From assembly GCA_900313015.1 (NCBI GenBank), contig OMPR01000016.1:124001-188000 (forward strand): a stretch of 64,000 nucleotides of DNA, written 5' to 3'. This stretch comes from Rhodobacteraceae bacterium EL53. Its GTDB lineage: Bacteria > Pseudomonadota > Alphaproteobacteria > Rhodobacterales > Rhodobacteraceae. Made by a program: the position numbers and the translations under genes. Under the pieces are notes generated by a model that saw only the letters and a list, made by a program, of their open reading frames with translations, did not search any database and had not been told where the DNA came from. Positions within the stretch are counted from its first letter, which is position 1. Every line of letters starts with the position of its first letter. Below are positions 1 to 10,444 of this stretch, piece after piece.

Positions 1-2585
1 TTTCGGACGCGGAAAAACACGAACTGGCAACCTTTCTCAGGCGTGAATTGCTGACTGTGAATGGTGTTGCTGATGTTGATATCGCCGGGCTACCCGAAGA
101 AGCGATTTTTGTAGAACCAGATCTTGCTTTGTCGGTGAACCAGAACGTCAGCATGCAAGCGATAGCAGAAGCAATTGCAACTGCGGATTCGGTCAAGGAC
201 TCTGGCCTCGTGCGGGCGAATGATCGGGCGACAGCGATTTTGACTGCCGAAGGATCAGACAGCGTCTCTGAAATTGCTGGCTTGTCAGTTGGAACACAGG
301 GACGTGTGATCAACCTGTCTGATATGGCGGGGGTGCATCGCGGCCGTGTTGTCGACCCGGAACTCATGGTGCGTTTCAATGGGGTTGAGGCGTTCACGCT
401 TGGTGTTGCGGGTTTGGCGACTGAAAACATTGTCGAAGTCGGTAAGCGCGTTGATGCGAAGATGGCTGAGCTTGATCAAGACATCCCGTTTGGCGTCGAA
501 ATTCTGCCGATCTATCAACAGCATGTGGTGGTCGAAGAAGCCTCGAATGCGTTTCTCGTAAACCTTGCCATGTCCGTTGCCATTGTGGTTGCGGTTCTTG
601 CGCTTTTCATGGGGTGGCGGGCTGCCGTTGTTGTGGGCTCAACCTTGCTGCTGACAGTGGTCGGCACGTTGCTATTCATGACGATTTTTTCGATTGAGAT
701 GGAACGGATTTCACTCGGTGCGCTGATCATTGCGATGGGGATGCTGGTCGACAATGCCATTGTGGTGGCTGAGGGCATGCAGATTTCGATGCAGCGTGGG
801 AAGACCTCGCACGATGCAGCGCAAGATGCGGCCAGCAAAACGCAGATCCCGCTGTTGGGGGCGACGATTATCGGCATCATGGCCTTCGCGGGAATCGGGC
901 TAAGCCCGGATGCGACAGGCGAATTCCTGTTCTCACTTTTTGCTGTTATCGGCATCTCGCTGTTGCTGAGCTGGGTCTTGGCGTTGACCGTCACACCGTT
1001 GCTTGGGCACTATTTCTTTAAGCAAGGCAAAGAAGGTGACGGTGACGCCTATGGCGGGCTTATGTTCCGGGCCTATAGCGCCACACTGCGCGCGGCGCTC
1101 AAGCTGCGTTGGCTGGTTGTAGTGGGGCTGGTCGGGGTGACTGTTGTTTGTTTCGTGGGCTTTGCTTCGGTCAAACAACAGTTCTTTCCCAACTCGAACA
1201 CGCCGCTGTTTTTTGTGCATTACAAGCTGCCGCAGGGGACGCCGATTAGTCTGACATCAGATCACCTGAAAACGGTTGAGGCGTGGCTGGCTGAACGAGA
1301 TGATGTTGTGTCTGCGACCACGTTTGTCGGGCAAGGGGCAACCCGGTTCATGCTGACCTATTCGGCAGAAAAGGCGAACCCGTCTTATGGGCACATGATC
1401 ATCCGCACGGCGTCGCTGGAGGATATCCCAGCGTTGCAGGCTGATCTTGAGGCATTTGGGCAGGCCCGCTTTCCCGAAGGTGAGTTTCGAACCAAGCGGC
1501 TGGTCTTTGGTCCCGGTGGCGGTGACCCGATTCAGGCGCGTTTCTCGGGCAATGATCCTAAGGTGCTCAGAGAACTGGCAGCTGAGGCAAAACGACGGAT
1601 GGAGGCCGCCTCGGACAATTTGATCGGGGTGCGCACGAATTGGCGGGAACAAGAATTGGCAGTCTTGCCAATCTATGCCACCAACCGGGCGCAAACTGCG
1701 GGCGTAACACGCGATGACATTGCGGATATGTTGCTGTTTTCCACCGATGGCCAGCGGGGCGGGGTCTTTCGTGAACGAGAACGGTTGATCCCGATCTATG
1801 TGCGGCGTCCCGCAGATGGACCCTATAGCATTGTCGATCAGGTGGTTTTTTCGGCGCAGGCGCAAAAATTCATGCCTATAGAACAGATGGTCGATGGATT
1901 TGAGTACAGGGTTCAAAACACTCTGGTTCATCGGCGGGATCGGGTTCCGACAATCACTGTCGGCGCCGATATCCCACCGGACCTGACGGCGGCCCAAGTG
2001 CATGGCGAAATCCGTAGCGTGATCGAAGAGATGCCCTTGCCCCCCGGATACAGCATGGCGTGGGGAGGGGAGTTCGAAAGCTCCCGTGATGCTCAGGAAA
2101 GTCTGGGCAAGCAATTGCCGCTGAGCTTGCTGATCATGGTGTTGATTTCGGTTTTGCTGTTCAATGCGGTCCGTCAGCCTGTGATTATCTGGCTGTTGGT
2201 GCCGATGTCGGTGAATGGCGTTGTGATTGGGTTGCTGGGGACGGGACTGCCGTTCACCTTTACCGCGCTGCTTGGGTTGCTCAGCCTGTCGGGCATGTTG
2301 ATCAAGAATGGAATCGTATTGGTCGAAGAGATCGATTTGGTGCGGGCCGAGGGGCTCCCGTTGCGGGAGGCGATTGTGCTAGCGTCAGTATCGCGTTTGC
2401 GCCCCGTTATGCTTGCGGCGGTCACAACCATTCTTGGCATGGCGCCACTGCTTTCGGATGCGTTTTTTGTCTCTATGGCGGTGACCATCATGGGTGGATT
2501 GGCGTTTGCGACGATTCTGACGTTGGTAGCCGCACCAGTGTTCTACCTGATCTTTTTTGGCCGCAGCGAACCACAAGCTGCTTAA
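1..2585 (+). CDS. RND-family efflux pump inner-membrane subunit, 5' end outside window
   Basis: The reading frame is open from the first bases of the window (codons begin at position 3), so the N-terminus is missing; about 860 residues remain of a family length near 1,020-1,040. It is an AcrB-like proton-driven exporter. Visible are the TM4 proton-relay segment GMLVDNAIVVAEG, the TM10 segment SGMLIKNGIVLVEE with its conserved lysine, and two periplasmic porter regions rich in Asp/Glu. The second acid of the usual Asp-Asp pair in TM4 is Asn, a variant common in HAE1-type pumps. The membrane-fusion partner would lie upstream, outside the window. Substrate cannot be told from sequence. Ends in a strong terminator. 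Confidence 0.9.
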   Translation, partial: SDAEKHELATFLRRELLTVNGVADVDIAGLPEEAIFVEPDLALSVNQNVSMQAIAEAIATADSVKDSGLVRANDRATAILTAEGSDSVSEIAGLSVGTQGRVINLSDMAGVHRGRVVDPELMVRFNGVEAFTLGVAGLATENIVEVGKRVDAKMAELDQDIPFGVEILPIYQQHVVVEEASNAFLVNLAMSVAIVVAVLALFMGWRAAVVVGSTLLLTVVGTLLFMTIFSIEMERISLGALIIAMGMLVDNAIVVAEGMQISMQRGKTSHDAAQDAASKTQIPLLGATIIGIMAFAGIGLSPDATGEFLFSLFAVIGISLLLSWVLALTVTPLLGHYFFKQGKEGDGDAYGGLMFRAYSATLRAALKLRWLVVVGLVGVTVVCFVGFASVKQQFFPNSNTPLFFVHYKLPQGTPISLTSDHLKTVEAWLAERDDVVSATTFVGQGATRFMLTYSAEKANPSYGHMIIRTASLEDIPALQADLEAFGQARFPEGEFRTKRLVFGPGGGDPIQARFSGNDPKVLRELAAEAKRRMEAASDNLIGVRTNWREQELAVLPIYATNRAQTAGVTRDDIADMLLFSTDGQRGGVFRERERLIPIYVRRPADGPYSIVDQVVFSAQAQKFMPIEQMVDGFEYRVQNTLVHRRDRVPTITVGADIPPDLTAAQVHGEIRSVIEEMPLPPGYSMAWGGEFESSRDAQESLGKQLPLSLLIMVLISVLLFNAVRQPVIIWLLVPMSVNGVVIGLLGTGLPFTFTALLGLLSLSGMLIKNGIVLVEEIDLVRAEGLPLREAIVLASVSRLRPVMLAAVTTILGMAPLLSDAFFVSMAVTIMGGLAFATILTLVAAPVFYLIFFGRSEPQAA

Positions 2586-2590
2586 AACCG

Positions 2591-2629
2591 GGCCGAAGCG
2601 TGCAAACATGCGCGCTTCGGCCAATTTTT
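2591..2629 (+). terminator. Rho-independent terminator after the RND pump gene
   Basis: A 10-bp perfect stem (GGCCGAAGCG at 2591-2600 paired with CGCTTCGGCC at 2613-2622) is followed by AATTTTT, just past the RND stop codon. Confidence 0.85.
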
Positions 2630-2874
2630 GCCGGTCCTTGGCTTTGTCATGACCCTGTCACGTGGTTTGCAGACATTGGTCTCATAATCATTGGAATGGC
2701 GGGAACCATTGAGTTTTTTAGGCCTTTTGGGAACTTTAAGCGCTCACTGAGCGTTCGAAGAGATCTGAATTGACAATTTGCCGCAATGCAGCATCTTGAG
2801 GAGCTCCGCCTCCGTACATAATTGATATCATGTTAGAATTCCTCGATACGCCGCGTGTGAATAGGACATCCAAA

Positions 2875-4641
2875 ATGACAGATTCCGTTTCTTCTAAATT
2901 GCCGCAAGGGCCAAATCGACGTCGGATGCATGACCCGGATAATGATCTGTCCGATATGGTCGATACATCCTATCGGGCAGGGCTAAGTGAACTGACCGGG
3001 GGGCTGTCCCCCAATGCCTTGGCTCAGCTGTATTTCAACTGGATGACGCACCTGTCGACGCTGCCCGGAAAGCGGTCGGAGCTGACGCAACATGCTGCGC
3101 ACAATATGATCGATTTTGGTCAATATCTGGCCAGATGCGCATTGGATGTCCCGGCCGAGGGCTGTGTCCATCCTGATGCGCGCGACCGCCGGTTTCGGTA
3201 CGAAGGCTGGGAAAAATTCCCGTTCAACGTTTACAAGCAGGGGTTCCTGCTAACCCAGCAGTGGTGGGATGATGCGACCACAAATGTACGCGGTGTGACC
3301 AAGGCCAATGAACGAGCGATCAACTTTACTGCGCGCCAGTTTCTGGACGCGATGTCACCTGCAAACTTTCCTCTGACGAACCCCGAGGTTCTGGATAAAG
3401 TCCGAGAAACAAAGGGGCACAATTTCGCTGAAGGGGCCAAGAATTTCCAAGAAGACATTCGCCGCTATTTCTTTCATGAGAAACCGGCTGTTACCGAAGA
3501 ATTTCGGGTCGGGCGCGAGTTGGCGGCAACACCGGGCAAGGTCGTGTTTCGCAACCACTTGATCGAACTTATCCAGTACGATGCGGTCACAGAAAAAGTG
3601 CATCCAGAACCGATCTTGATCACCCCGGCGTGGATCATGAAATACTACATTCTGGATCTCAGCCCCGAAAACTCGATGGTGAAGTACCTGACCGAACAGG
3701 GGTTCACAGTCTTCATGATCTCGTGGCGCAATCCCGGCGTAGAAGACGCCGATCTGGGGATGAATGATTACCGGGAACAGGGGCCGATGGCAGCGCTGGA
3801 TCAAGTTATGGAAATTACCGGCGCAGAAAAAGTGCATGGCGTTGGCTACTGTCTGGGGGGCACCTTGCTGTCCATTGCAGCGGCGGCCATGGCACGGGAT
3901 GGCGATGATCGCCTAGCCTCGCTGACCTTGTTTGCAGCGCAATCTGATTTCACCGAAGCGGGTGAGCTGATGCTGTTCATCTCCGAGGCCGAGGTCGCTT
4001 TTCTCGAAGATATGATGTGGAAAAATGGCTATCTTGATGCGGCGCAAATGGCCGGGGCCTTCCAACTGCTTCGGTCGAGCGATCTGATCTGGTCCCGGAT
4101 GCAGCACGAATACCTGATGGGCGAGCGCCCTCATGGCAACGATCTAATGGCATGGAATGCAGATACGACGCGGATGCCTTACCGGATGCATTCTGAATAC
4201 CTGCGGTATCTCTTTTTGAACAATGCCTTTGCAGCGGGCCATTTCGAAGTGGGGTGCAGATCTGTTACGCCCACTGATCTGCGGATTCCAATTTTTGCGG
4301 TCGGCACTGAGACAGACCATGTTGCGCCTTGGAAATCAGTGTTTAAGATCGACACCTTGTCCCGTTCTGAGGTGACATTTGTCCTGACCAATGGTGGGCA
4401 CAACGCCGGTGTTGTTTCTGAACCGGGACATCCCCGCCGTCATTTCCGTGTTCACACCAACCCAGATAGCGCCCCGAATGTGGCGCCTGATGAATGGCTT
4501 GAGCTCGCTGAAATGAAGCAAGGCAGCTGGTGGCCAGAATGGAGCACTTGGCTCAGCGAACGCTCTGGGACGCAGTGTGCGCCTCCAAAATCTGGGAAAT
4601 CAATTTGCGATGCACCTGGCACCTACGTGATGATGGAGTGA
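2875..4641 (+). CDS. phaC: Class I poly(3-hydroxyalkanoate) synthase
   Basis: Polymerises (R)-3-hydroxyacyl-CoA into PHA granules. The 588-residue protein has the lipase-like box GYCLGG with nucleophile Cys326, the acid Asp481 (TETDHVAPW) and His509 (NGGHNAGVV), the complete PhaC triad, and the class I length. I start at 2875, where AGGAC precedes the ATG by about 8 nt; an in-frame ATG at 2830 would add 15 residues but lacks a clear ribosome site. The first gene of an operon with fabI (3-nt gap) and a MaoC-Pta fusion. The 245-bp leader holds TTGACA at 2770 without a convincing -10. No phasin or PhaR gene is adjacent, so this may be an additional synthase and not the main phaC locus. Confidence 0.9.
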   Translation: MTDSVSSKLPQGPNRRRMHDPDNDLSDMVDTSYRAGLSELTGGLSPNALAQLYFNWMTHLSTLPGKRSELTQHAAHNMIDFGQYLARCALDVPAEGCVHPDARDRRFRYEGWEKFPFNVYKQGFLLTQQWWDDATTNVRGVTKANERAINFTARQFLDAMSPANFPLTNPEVLDKVRETKGHNFAEGAKNFQEDIRRYFFHEKPAVTEEFRVGRELAATPGKVVFRNHLIELIQYDAVTEKVHPEPILITPAWIMKYYILDLSPENSMVKYLTEQGFTVFMISWRNPGVEDADLGMNDYREQGPMAALDQVMEITGAEKVHGVGYCLGGTLLSIAAAAMARDGDDRLASLTLFAAQSDFTEAGELMLFISEAEVAFLEDMMWKNGYLDAAQMAGAFQLLRSSDLIWSRMQHEYLMGERPHGNDLMAWNADTTRMPYRMHSEYLRYLFLNNAFAAGHFEVGCRSVTPTDLRIPIFAVGTETDHVAPWKSVFKIDTLSRSEVTFVLTNGGHNAGVVSEPGHPRRHFRVHTNPDSAPNVAPDEWLELAEMKQGSWWPEWSTWLSERSGTQCAPPKSGKSICDAPGTYVMME

Positions 4642-4644
4642 GCA

Positions 4645-5412
4645 ATGCAGGGATTTTTGCAAGGTAAGAAAGGATTGATCGTTGGGGTTGCCAACGACCA
4701 GTCCATCGCGTCGGGCTGTGCAATGGTCGCCAAAGAGCAAGGTGCACGGTTGGCATTGACCTATTTGTCGGACAAGGCCAAACCCCATGTGGACCCTGTG
4801 GCCGAGGCGTGTGAGGCCGAGTTGCTGATGCCGCTCGATGTAACGGACGATTCCCAAATGGATGCGGTGTTCGACCGGATCAAGTCAGAGTGGGGGGAAT
4901 TGGATTTCCTGATCCACTCGATCGCGTTTTGCCCCAAGCAGGACCTGCACGGCCGCGTTACGGATTGTTCGCGTGATGGATTTACGCAAGCCATGGATAT
5001 CTCGGTTCATTCGTTCACACGCATGGCGCGGCGCGCAGAACCTTTGATGCCCAATGGTGGGTCGCTCCTGACGGTCAGCTATTATGGAGCCGAAAAGGTT
5101 GTTGATCACTATAACGTCATGGGCCCTGTTAAGGCCGCTCTGGAAAGCGTGAGCCGATATATGGCGGCTGAACTAGGTCCCAAAGGGATCCGGGTGAATG
5201 CAATTTCACCGGGGCCGTTGATGACCCGTGCAGCCAGCGGTATCGAAAAATTTGATGCGCTGGTAGACGAAGCCCAAACGCGTGCACCATTGCGCCGCCT
5301 TGTCACGATCCAAGAGGTCGGCCAGATGGCCGCCTGCCTGTTGTCACCCCAAGGGTCTGCCATTACCGGCAACGTATCCTATGTGGATGGCGGCTATCAC
5401 ATCATGTCCTGA
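4645..5412 (+). CDS. fabI: Enoyl-[acyl-carrier-protein] reductase (NADH), FabI type
   Basis: An SDR-fold reductase of 255 residues that reduces trans-2-enoyl-ACP in fatty acid elongation. The FabI-specific features are visible: an N-terminal GVANDQSIASG nucleotide loop in place of the usual GxxxGxG, SIAF after the third strand, and the YYGAEKVVDHYNVMGPVK segment carrying the Tyr-Tyr-Lys catalytic set (Y-x6-K). It lies 3 nt after phaC and 8 nt before the MaoC-Pta gene, so the three are surely co-transcribed. In this setting it could act on enoyl-CoA/ACP around PHA monomer supply; that is inference. A second, housekeeping fabI elsewhere in the genome is likely. Confidence 0.85.
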   Translation: MQGFLQGKKGLIVGVANDQSIASGCAMVAKEQGARLALTYLSDKAKPHVDPVAEACEAELLMPLDVTDDSQMDAVFDRIKSEWGELDFLIHSIAFCPKQDLHGRVTDCSRDGFTQAMDISVHSFTRMARRAEPLMPNGGSLLTVSYYGAEKVVDHYNVMGPVKAALESVSRYMAAELGPKGIRVNAISPGPLMTRAASGIEKFDALVDEAQTRAPLRRLVTIQEVGQMAACLLSPQGSAITGNVSYVDGGYHIMS

Positions 5413-5420
5413 GGTCAGCG

Positions 5421-6830
5421 ATGCAGTACATAGAAAACAAAACATTCGATGAAATCTCGGTCGGGGATCATGCGGAATTGACCCGTACGCTTAGCGCCCA
5501 AGACATTGATTTGTTTGCAGCGATGTCCGGCGATGTGAACCCGGCGCATGTCGACCCAGATTATGCCAAAGATGATGTTTTCCACAAAGTCATCGCGCAT
5601 GGCATGTGGGGCGGGGCGTTGATTTCAACCGTATTGGGGACGGAATTACCCGGGCCGGGGACGATCTATCTCAATCAGTCCCTGAGTTTTCGAAAACCTG
5701 TTGGGGTAGGCGAGACCGTTACGGTTCGTGTCAGTGTGCGTGAACGCGACCCCGAAACAGCGCGTTTGATACTCGACTGCACATGCATCAACGGTGATGG
5801 TAAACCGGTGATCATAGGCGAGGCTGAAGTGATCGCCCCTCGAGAAAAGGTTCGACGTCCGCGAACACAATTGCCCGAGGTTCACTTGCATCATTCCGGG
5901 GCTGGGTATGCCGAGCTGTTGGCCATGACTGAAGCCCTGGACCCAATTCGTACGGCCGTGGTGCACCCGTGTGATGCCACCTCGCTTGAGGGTGCTGTAC
6001 AGGCCTATGCGCAGGGGCTGATTACACCTATCCTCATTGGCCCTCCGGCGCGGATAAATGCAGCTGCGGCCGAAGCAGGCTTGGATTTGACCGGGATCGA
6101 AGTCGTTGCTGCTCCACACAGCCATGCAGCGGCAGATCGCGCGGTTGAGATGGTCCATCTAGGGCAAGCAGAGGCTTTGATGAAAGGCGCGTTGCACACA
6201 GATGAAGTGATGGGGGCAGTGGTTGATGCGGCGACAGGTCTGCGGACCGAACGCCGGATGAGCCACGTCTTTGCCCTGGATGTGCCGAGTTACCCCAAAA
6301 CGCTGTTCATTACCGACGCGGCGATCAACATAGCGCCGGATTTAGAAATCAAGGCGGATATGATCCGGAATGCGGTTGATCTGTGCCATGCGCTTGGTGT
6401 TGAGCGACCCAAAGTTGCCATCCTCTCGGCGGTGGAAACGGTGATGCGCTCTATCCCTTCGACGGTCGATGCGGCTGCGTTGTGCAAAATGGCGGATCGT
6501 GAACAGATCACCGGTGCTGATTTGGATGGGCCGTTGGCTTTTGACAACGCGATATCTGTGGCTGCGGCTAAGACCAAGGGGATCACGTCACCTGTGGCGG
6601 GGCAGGCGGATGTTTTGGTGGCACCGGACCTTGAGTCCGGCAACATGGTCGCCAAGCAGCTGATGTATTTGGCAGGCGCCGAATCCGCTGGGATCGTATT
6701 GGGCGCTCGGGTTCCCATCATGCTGACCAGCCGTGCGGATGGAATTATGTCGCGTGTGGCGTCTGCGGCTTTGGCGCAACTCTATGTACGTCATCGGGAT
6801 GGCGCCGCGCCGGGCAAGCTGGGCCTATAG
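5421..6830 (+). CDS. Fusion of MaoC-like (R)-enoyl-CoA hydratase and phosphate acyltransferase
   Basis: 469 residues in two domains. Residues about 1-140 form a hot-dog MaoC hydratase with the hydratase-2 motif D-x-N-P-x-H (SGDVNPAHVDP) followed by AHGMWGGALIS. Residues about 165-465 are a phosphate acetyl/butyryltransferase domain (TDAAINIAPD, GPLAFDNAIS, LVAPDLESGNM). The hydratase half would make (R)-3-hydroxyacyl-CoA, the substrate of the PhaC two genes upstream; the second half would interconvert acyl-CoA and acyl phosphate. The fusion is a recognised family, often followed by an acetate kinase gene, but here a terminator and the opposing carB follow, so the kinase partner is not adjacent. 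Confidence 0.85.
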   Translation: MQYIENKTFDEISVGDHAELTRTLSAQDIDLFAAMSGDVNPAHVDPDYAKDDVFHKVIAHGMWGGALISTVLGTELPGPGTIYLNQSLSFRKPVGVGETVTVRVSVRERDPETARLILDCTCINGDGKPVIIGEAEVIAPREKVRRPRTQLPEVHLHHSGAGYAELLAMTEALDPIRTAVVHPCDATSLEGAVQAYAQGLITPILIGPPARINAAAAEAGLDLTGIEVVAAPHSHAAADRAVEMVHLGQAEALMKGALHTDEVMGAVVDAATGLRTERRMSHVFALDVPSYPKTLFITDAAINIAPDLEIKADMIRNAVDLCHALGVERPKVAILSAVETVMRSIPSTVDAAALCKMADREQITGADLDGPLAFDNAISVAAAKTKGITSPVAGQADVLVAPDLESGNMVAKQLMYLAGAESAGIVLGARVPIMLTSRADGIMSRVASAALAQLYVRHRDGAAPGKLGL

Positions 6831-6865
6831 GCTCTTAGGGCATAACCTCAGTTTGGAAAAGATAA

Positions 6866-6892
6866 GGGCCACCGCAGCAAATGCGGTGGCCC
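6866..6892. terminator. Hairpin between convergent maoC-pta and carB
   Basis: Perfect 11-bp stem GGGCCACCGCA / TGCGGTGGCCC with a GCAAA loop. On the minus strand it is followed by TTATCTTTTCC, so it best serves carB, but its position between two convergent stops suggests it works for both. Confidence 0.75.
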
Positions 6893-6918
6893 AGATTCTA
6901 TTCAGTAAAGCGATATGA

Positions 6919-9900
6919 TCAGCCTTGCAGGCTTTTCACTTCTACATCGCCCTCTGCCTGTGCTTTGATCGCCAAAGCGGCGGCATGGGCACCGGCTGCT
7001 GTGGTGAAGTACGGGATCTTGTCATAGAGCGCGACAGACCGGATTCCTTTGGAATCTTCTACCGCTTGCGCCCCCTCAGTGGTGTTCATCAGCAGTTGCA
7101 CCTGACCGTCTTTCAGCAGATCGACCACGTCAGGACGACCCTCGTAGACTTTGTTCACCAATTCACAAGGCACACCGTGGCCGTCCAACCAGCTTTGCGT
7201 GCCGCGGGTTGCGATCAGGGTAAAGCCTTGTGCGACCAAAACCTGTGCTGCTTCGATCATCAGGGCCGTTTTGTCTGCATCCTTGATCGAAATGAAGGCC
7301 CGGCCTGATGATGGCAGAACCATCCCTGCACCCATTTGGGCCTTGAGGAAGGCACGTGGGAAATCACGATCCCAGCCCATGACTTCGCCGGTTGAGCGCA
7401 TTTCGGGGCCCAAAATCGTGTCAACGCCGGGGAAACGGGCAAAGGGCAACACCGCCTCTTTGACCGAGAACCAAGGCATGTTCGGATCGGCCAGCGTCAT
7501 CGGGTCGGCCATCTTGAAATCATCGCCGTCTTTGTAAGGCGCCCGCATCGGGAAGTTTGACAGCGGTTCGCCGGCCATAACCCGGGCCGCGATCGAAGCG
7601 ATGGCACTGTCAGTGGATTTCGCAACAAAGGGAACAGTCCGCGAGGCGCGGGGGTTCACTTCGATCAGGAAAATCTCACCGTCTTTGATTGCGAACTGAA
7701 TATTCATCAATCCGACAACGTTTAGTCCTTTGGCCAGAGCAAAGGTTTGCTCTTTGATCTGCTCGAGAACTTCGTCGGATAAAGAGTAGGGTGGTAGGGA
7801 GCACGCGCTGTCACCTGAGTGTACGCCGGCCTCTTCGATGTGCTGCATGATGCCAGCAACATGCACGTCTTTGCCGTCACAGATGGCATCGACGTCCAAT
7901 TCGACCGCACCTGCTAGATAGCTATCGAGCAAGACGGGGCTGTCACCCGACACCACAACCGCCTCAGCGATGTAACGTTCTAGCTGCGCCATGTCGCGGA
8001 CGATTTCCATTGCCCGACCACCCAGAACATACGACGGACGGATCACCAGTGGAAAGCCGATTTCGCCAGCAATTTCAAGTGCCTGCGCATCTGTTGAAGC
8101 GATGCCGTTGTGCGGTTGTTTGAGGCCTAGGTCGTTGACCAATGCCTGGAACCGCTCGCGGTCTTCGGCCAGGTCAATCGCGTCGGGTGTCGTGCCGAGG
8201 ATCGGAATGCCTTCAGCTTCCAGCGCGTTCGCCAGTTTCAGTGGGGTCTGGCCACCGAACTGAACGATCACACCGTGAAGTGTGCCGTTTTCCTGTTCGG
8301 TCGACAGGATTTCCATCACGTGTTCAAACGTCAGCGGCTCAAAATACAACCGGTCCGAAGTGTCATAATCAGTCGACACGGTCTCGGGGTTGCAGTTGAT
8401 CATGATGGTTTCATAACCCGCATCAGTCAGCGCAAAACAGGCATGACAGCAGCAATAATCAAACTCGATCCCTTGGCCGATACGGTTTGGACCGCCACCC
8501 AAAATAACAACCTTCTTGCGATCACTTGGGCGGGCTTCGCATTCCACCTCGCCCATCATTGGGGCTTCGTACGTGGAATACATGTAAGGCGTCTGCGCCT
8601 CAAACTCGGCAGCGCAGGTGTCGATGCGTTTGAAAACTGCTGTTACGCCCAGATCACGCCGCGCTTTGCGCACAGCAGTCTCTTTGCCATCAATCAGGTT
8701 GGCGAGGCGTGCGTCGGTAAAGCCCAGCATTTTGAGGGCGCGTACGCCGCATTCGGTTTCAGGCAGGCCATTTTCGCGCACATCGCGTTCGGCCTCGATG
8801 ATTTCACGGATACGGGCCAAAAACCATGGATCAAACATGGTGACACCGTGGATTTCATCGTCCGACAAACCATGCCGCATGGCTTGGGCAATTGTCCGCA
8901 TCCGATCAGGAGTTTGCTTGCTAATGGCTTTGATCACCGCAGCTTTGTCATCGGTGATGTCCCAGACACCGACCGAAACGCCGGGAATTTCGATCTCGTC
9001 AAAGCCGGTCAGGCCGGATTCCATCGACGCCAATGCTTTTTGCAGAGATTCGTGGATGGTGCGGCCGATCGACATTGCCTCGCCAACAGATTTCATCGCT
9101 GTGGTCAGATAAGGTTCGGAACCCGGAAACTTTTCAAAGGCAAATTTCGGAATTTTTGTGACGACATAGTCAATGGTCGGCTCAAAGCTGGCGGGCGTCA
9201 CCTTGGTGATGTCGTTGTCCAACTCGTCTAGCGTATAGCCTACGGCCAGTTTCGCAGCCACTTTGGCGATCGGGAAACCGGTCGCCTTAGAGGCCAGAGC
9301 CGAAGAGCGCGACACGCGCGGGTTCATCTCGATCACAACCATACGACCGTCGGCTGGGTTCACCGCCCATTGAACGTTGGATCCGCCGGTTTCAACGCCA
9401 ATCTCACGCAGAACATTGATCGAATGCGTCCGCATGATCTGAAATTCTTTGTCGGTCAACGTCAGGGCCGGGGCCACGGTGATCGAATCGCCTGTGTGCA
9501 CGCCCATTGGGTCGATGTTTTCAATGGAACAGACGATGATCGCGTTGTCAGCGGTGTCGCGCACCACTTCCATTTCGAACTCTTTCCAACCCAGCAGCGA
9601 TTCATCAACAAGGATTTGATTTACGGGTGACGCATCCATACCCGTGCGGCAGAAGTGCATGTAATCATCGCGGTTATACGCAACACCACCGCCGGTCCCA
9701 CCCATGGTGAAGGCAGGGCGGATGATTGCGGGTAGGCCGATTTCTTCGAGCGATTCCAGCGCGATACGTACGCCTTCGTTCAGGTCGGCTTTGCCATCGG
9801 GCAATTTGGGGGCGGTAACAATGGTGGCTTTGGGGTTTTCAATGCCCAGCCGGTCCATCGCTTCGCGGAACAGTTTGCGGTCTTCGGCCATTTCGATGGC

Positions 9901-10263
9901 GTCCCGCTTTGCACCGATCATTTCGACGCCGAATTTGTCGAGTACACCCATCTCTTCGAGCGCGAGCGAGGTGTTCAGGCCGGTCTGTCCGCCCATGGTC
10001 GGCAGCAACGCGTCGGGGCGTTCTTTTTCGATGATCTTGGCGACGACTTCGGGCGTGATCGGCTCGATATAAGTCGCGTCTGCAAGACCGGGGTCCGTCA
10101 TGATCGTGGCGGGGTTCGAGTTTACCAGAATGACCCGGTATCCTTCTTCGCGCAACGCCTTACAGGCCTGTGCGCCAGAGTAGTCAAACTCACACGCTTG
10201 CCCAATAACGATCGGGCCCGCCCCGATAATCATAATCGACTGAATGTCGGTTCTTTTGGGCAT
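6919..10263 (-). CDS. carB: Carbamoyl-phosphate synthase large subunit
   Basis: Makes carbamoyl phosphate from bicarbonate, ammonia (from glutamine via CarA) and two ATP, for arginine and pyrimidine synthesis. 1,114 residues with two homologous ATP-grasp halves: [15 protein letters not shown] at the start, a second copy [15 protein letters not shown] near residue 575, and a C-terminal MGS-like allosteric domain ([12 protein letters not shown]). I choose the second of two ATGs: AAGGA stands 8 nt before 10263 but only 2 nt before the ATG at 10269, and MPKRTD is the usual start of the family. carA is not adjacent. Divergent from pabB across about 180 bp. Confidence 0.97.
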   Translation of the reverse strand: MPKRTDIQSIMIIGAGPIVIGQACEFDYSGAQACKALREEGYRVILVNSNPATIMTDPGLADATYIEPITPEVVAKIIEKERPDALLPTMGGQTGLNTSLALEEMGVLDKFGVEMIGAKRDAIEMAEDRKLFREAMDRLGIENPKATIVTAPKLPDGKADLNEGVRIALESLEEIGLPAIIRPAFTMGGTGGGVAYNRDDYMHFCRTGMDASPVNQILVDESLLGWKEFEMEVVRDTADNAIIVCSIENIDPMGVHTGDSITVAPALTLTDKEFQIMRTHSINVLREIGVETGGSNVQWAVNPADGRMVVIEMNPRVSRSSALASKATGFPIAKVAAKLAVGYTLDELDNDITKVTPASFEPTIDYVVTKIPKFAFEKFPGSEPYLTTAMKSVGEAMSIGRTIHESLQKALASMESGLTGFDEIEIPGVSVGVWDITDDKAAVIKAISKQTPDRMRTIAQAMRHGLSDDEIHGVTMFDPWFLARIREIIEAERDVRENGLPETECGVRALKMLGFTDARLANLIDGKETAVRKARRDLGVTAVFKRIDTCAAEFEAQTPYMYSTYEAPMMGEVECEARPSDRKKVVILGGGPNRIGQGIEFDYCCCHACFALTDAGYETIMINCNPETVSTDYDTSDRLYFEPLTFEHVMEILSTEQENGTLHGVIVQFGGQTPLKLANALEAEGIPILGTTPDAIDLAEDRERFQALVNDLGLKQPHNGIASTDAQALEIAGEIGFPLVIRPSYVLGGRAMEIVRDMAQLERYIAEAVVVSGDSPVLLDSYLAGAVELDVDAICDGKDVHVAGIMQHIEEAGVHSGDSACSLPPYSLSDEVLEQIKEQTFALAKGLNVVGLMNIQFAIKDGEIFLIEVNPRASRTVPFVAKSTDSAIASIAARVMAGEPLSNFPMRAPYKDGDDFKMADPMTLADPNMPWFSVKEAVLPFARFPGVDTILGPEMRSTGEVMGWDRDFPRAFLKAQMGAGMVLPSSGRAFISIKDADKTALMIEAAQVLVAQGFTLIATRGTQSWLDGHGVPCELVNKVYEGRPDVVDLLKDGQVQLLMNTTEGAQAVEDSKGIRSVALYDKIPYFTTAAGAHAAALAIKAQAEGDVEVKSLQG

Positions 10264-10444
10264 GGCCATATTCCTTTGATGTGCGAGTCGTCGAGCGCCC
10301 CCATGCGCCCAAATTGTCGTGCGTTATAGGCACCGCGCGAAAAGGTGCAAGGGGGATCGGAAACAGACTGCAATCTGCCGCTTTCCCTCTTTCGGTTTAC
10401 GCAAGGTGGACTATATGCCAATGCCTGACGAAATGGGGTGAAAA

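Noticed and set aside
2770-2798. TTGACA before phaC as a promoter
   Set aside because: The -10 at the right spacing (ATCTTG) is poor; I mention it in the phaC entry but do not list it.
8275-9231. Long frame of 318 codons opposite carB
   Set aside because: Antisense shadow of a strongly conserved gene; no ribosome site or motif.
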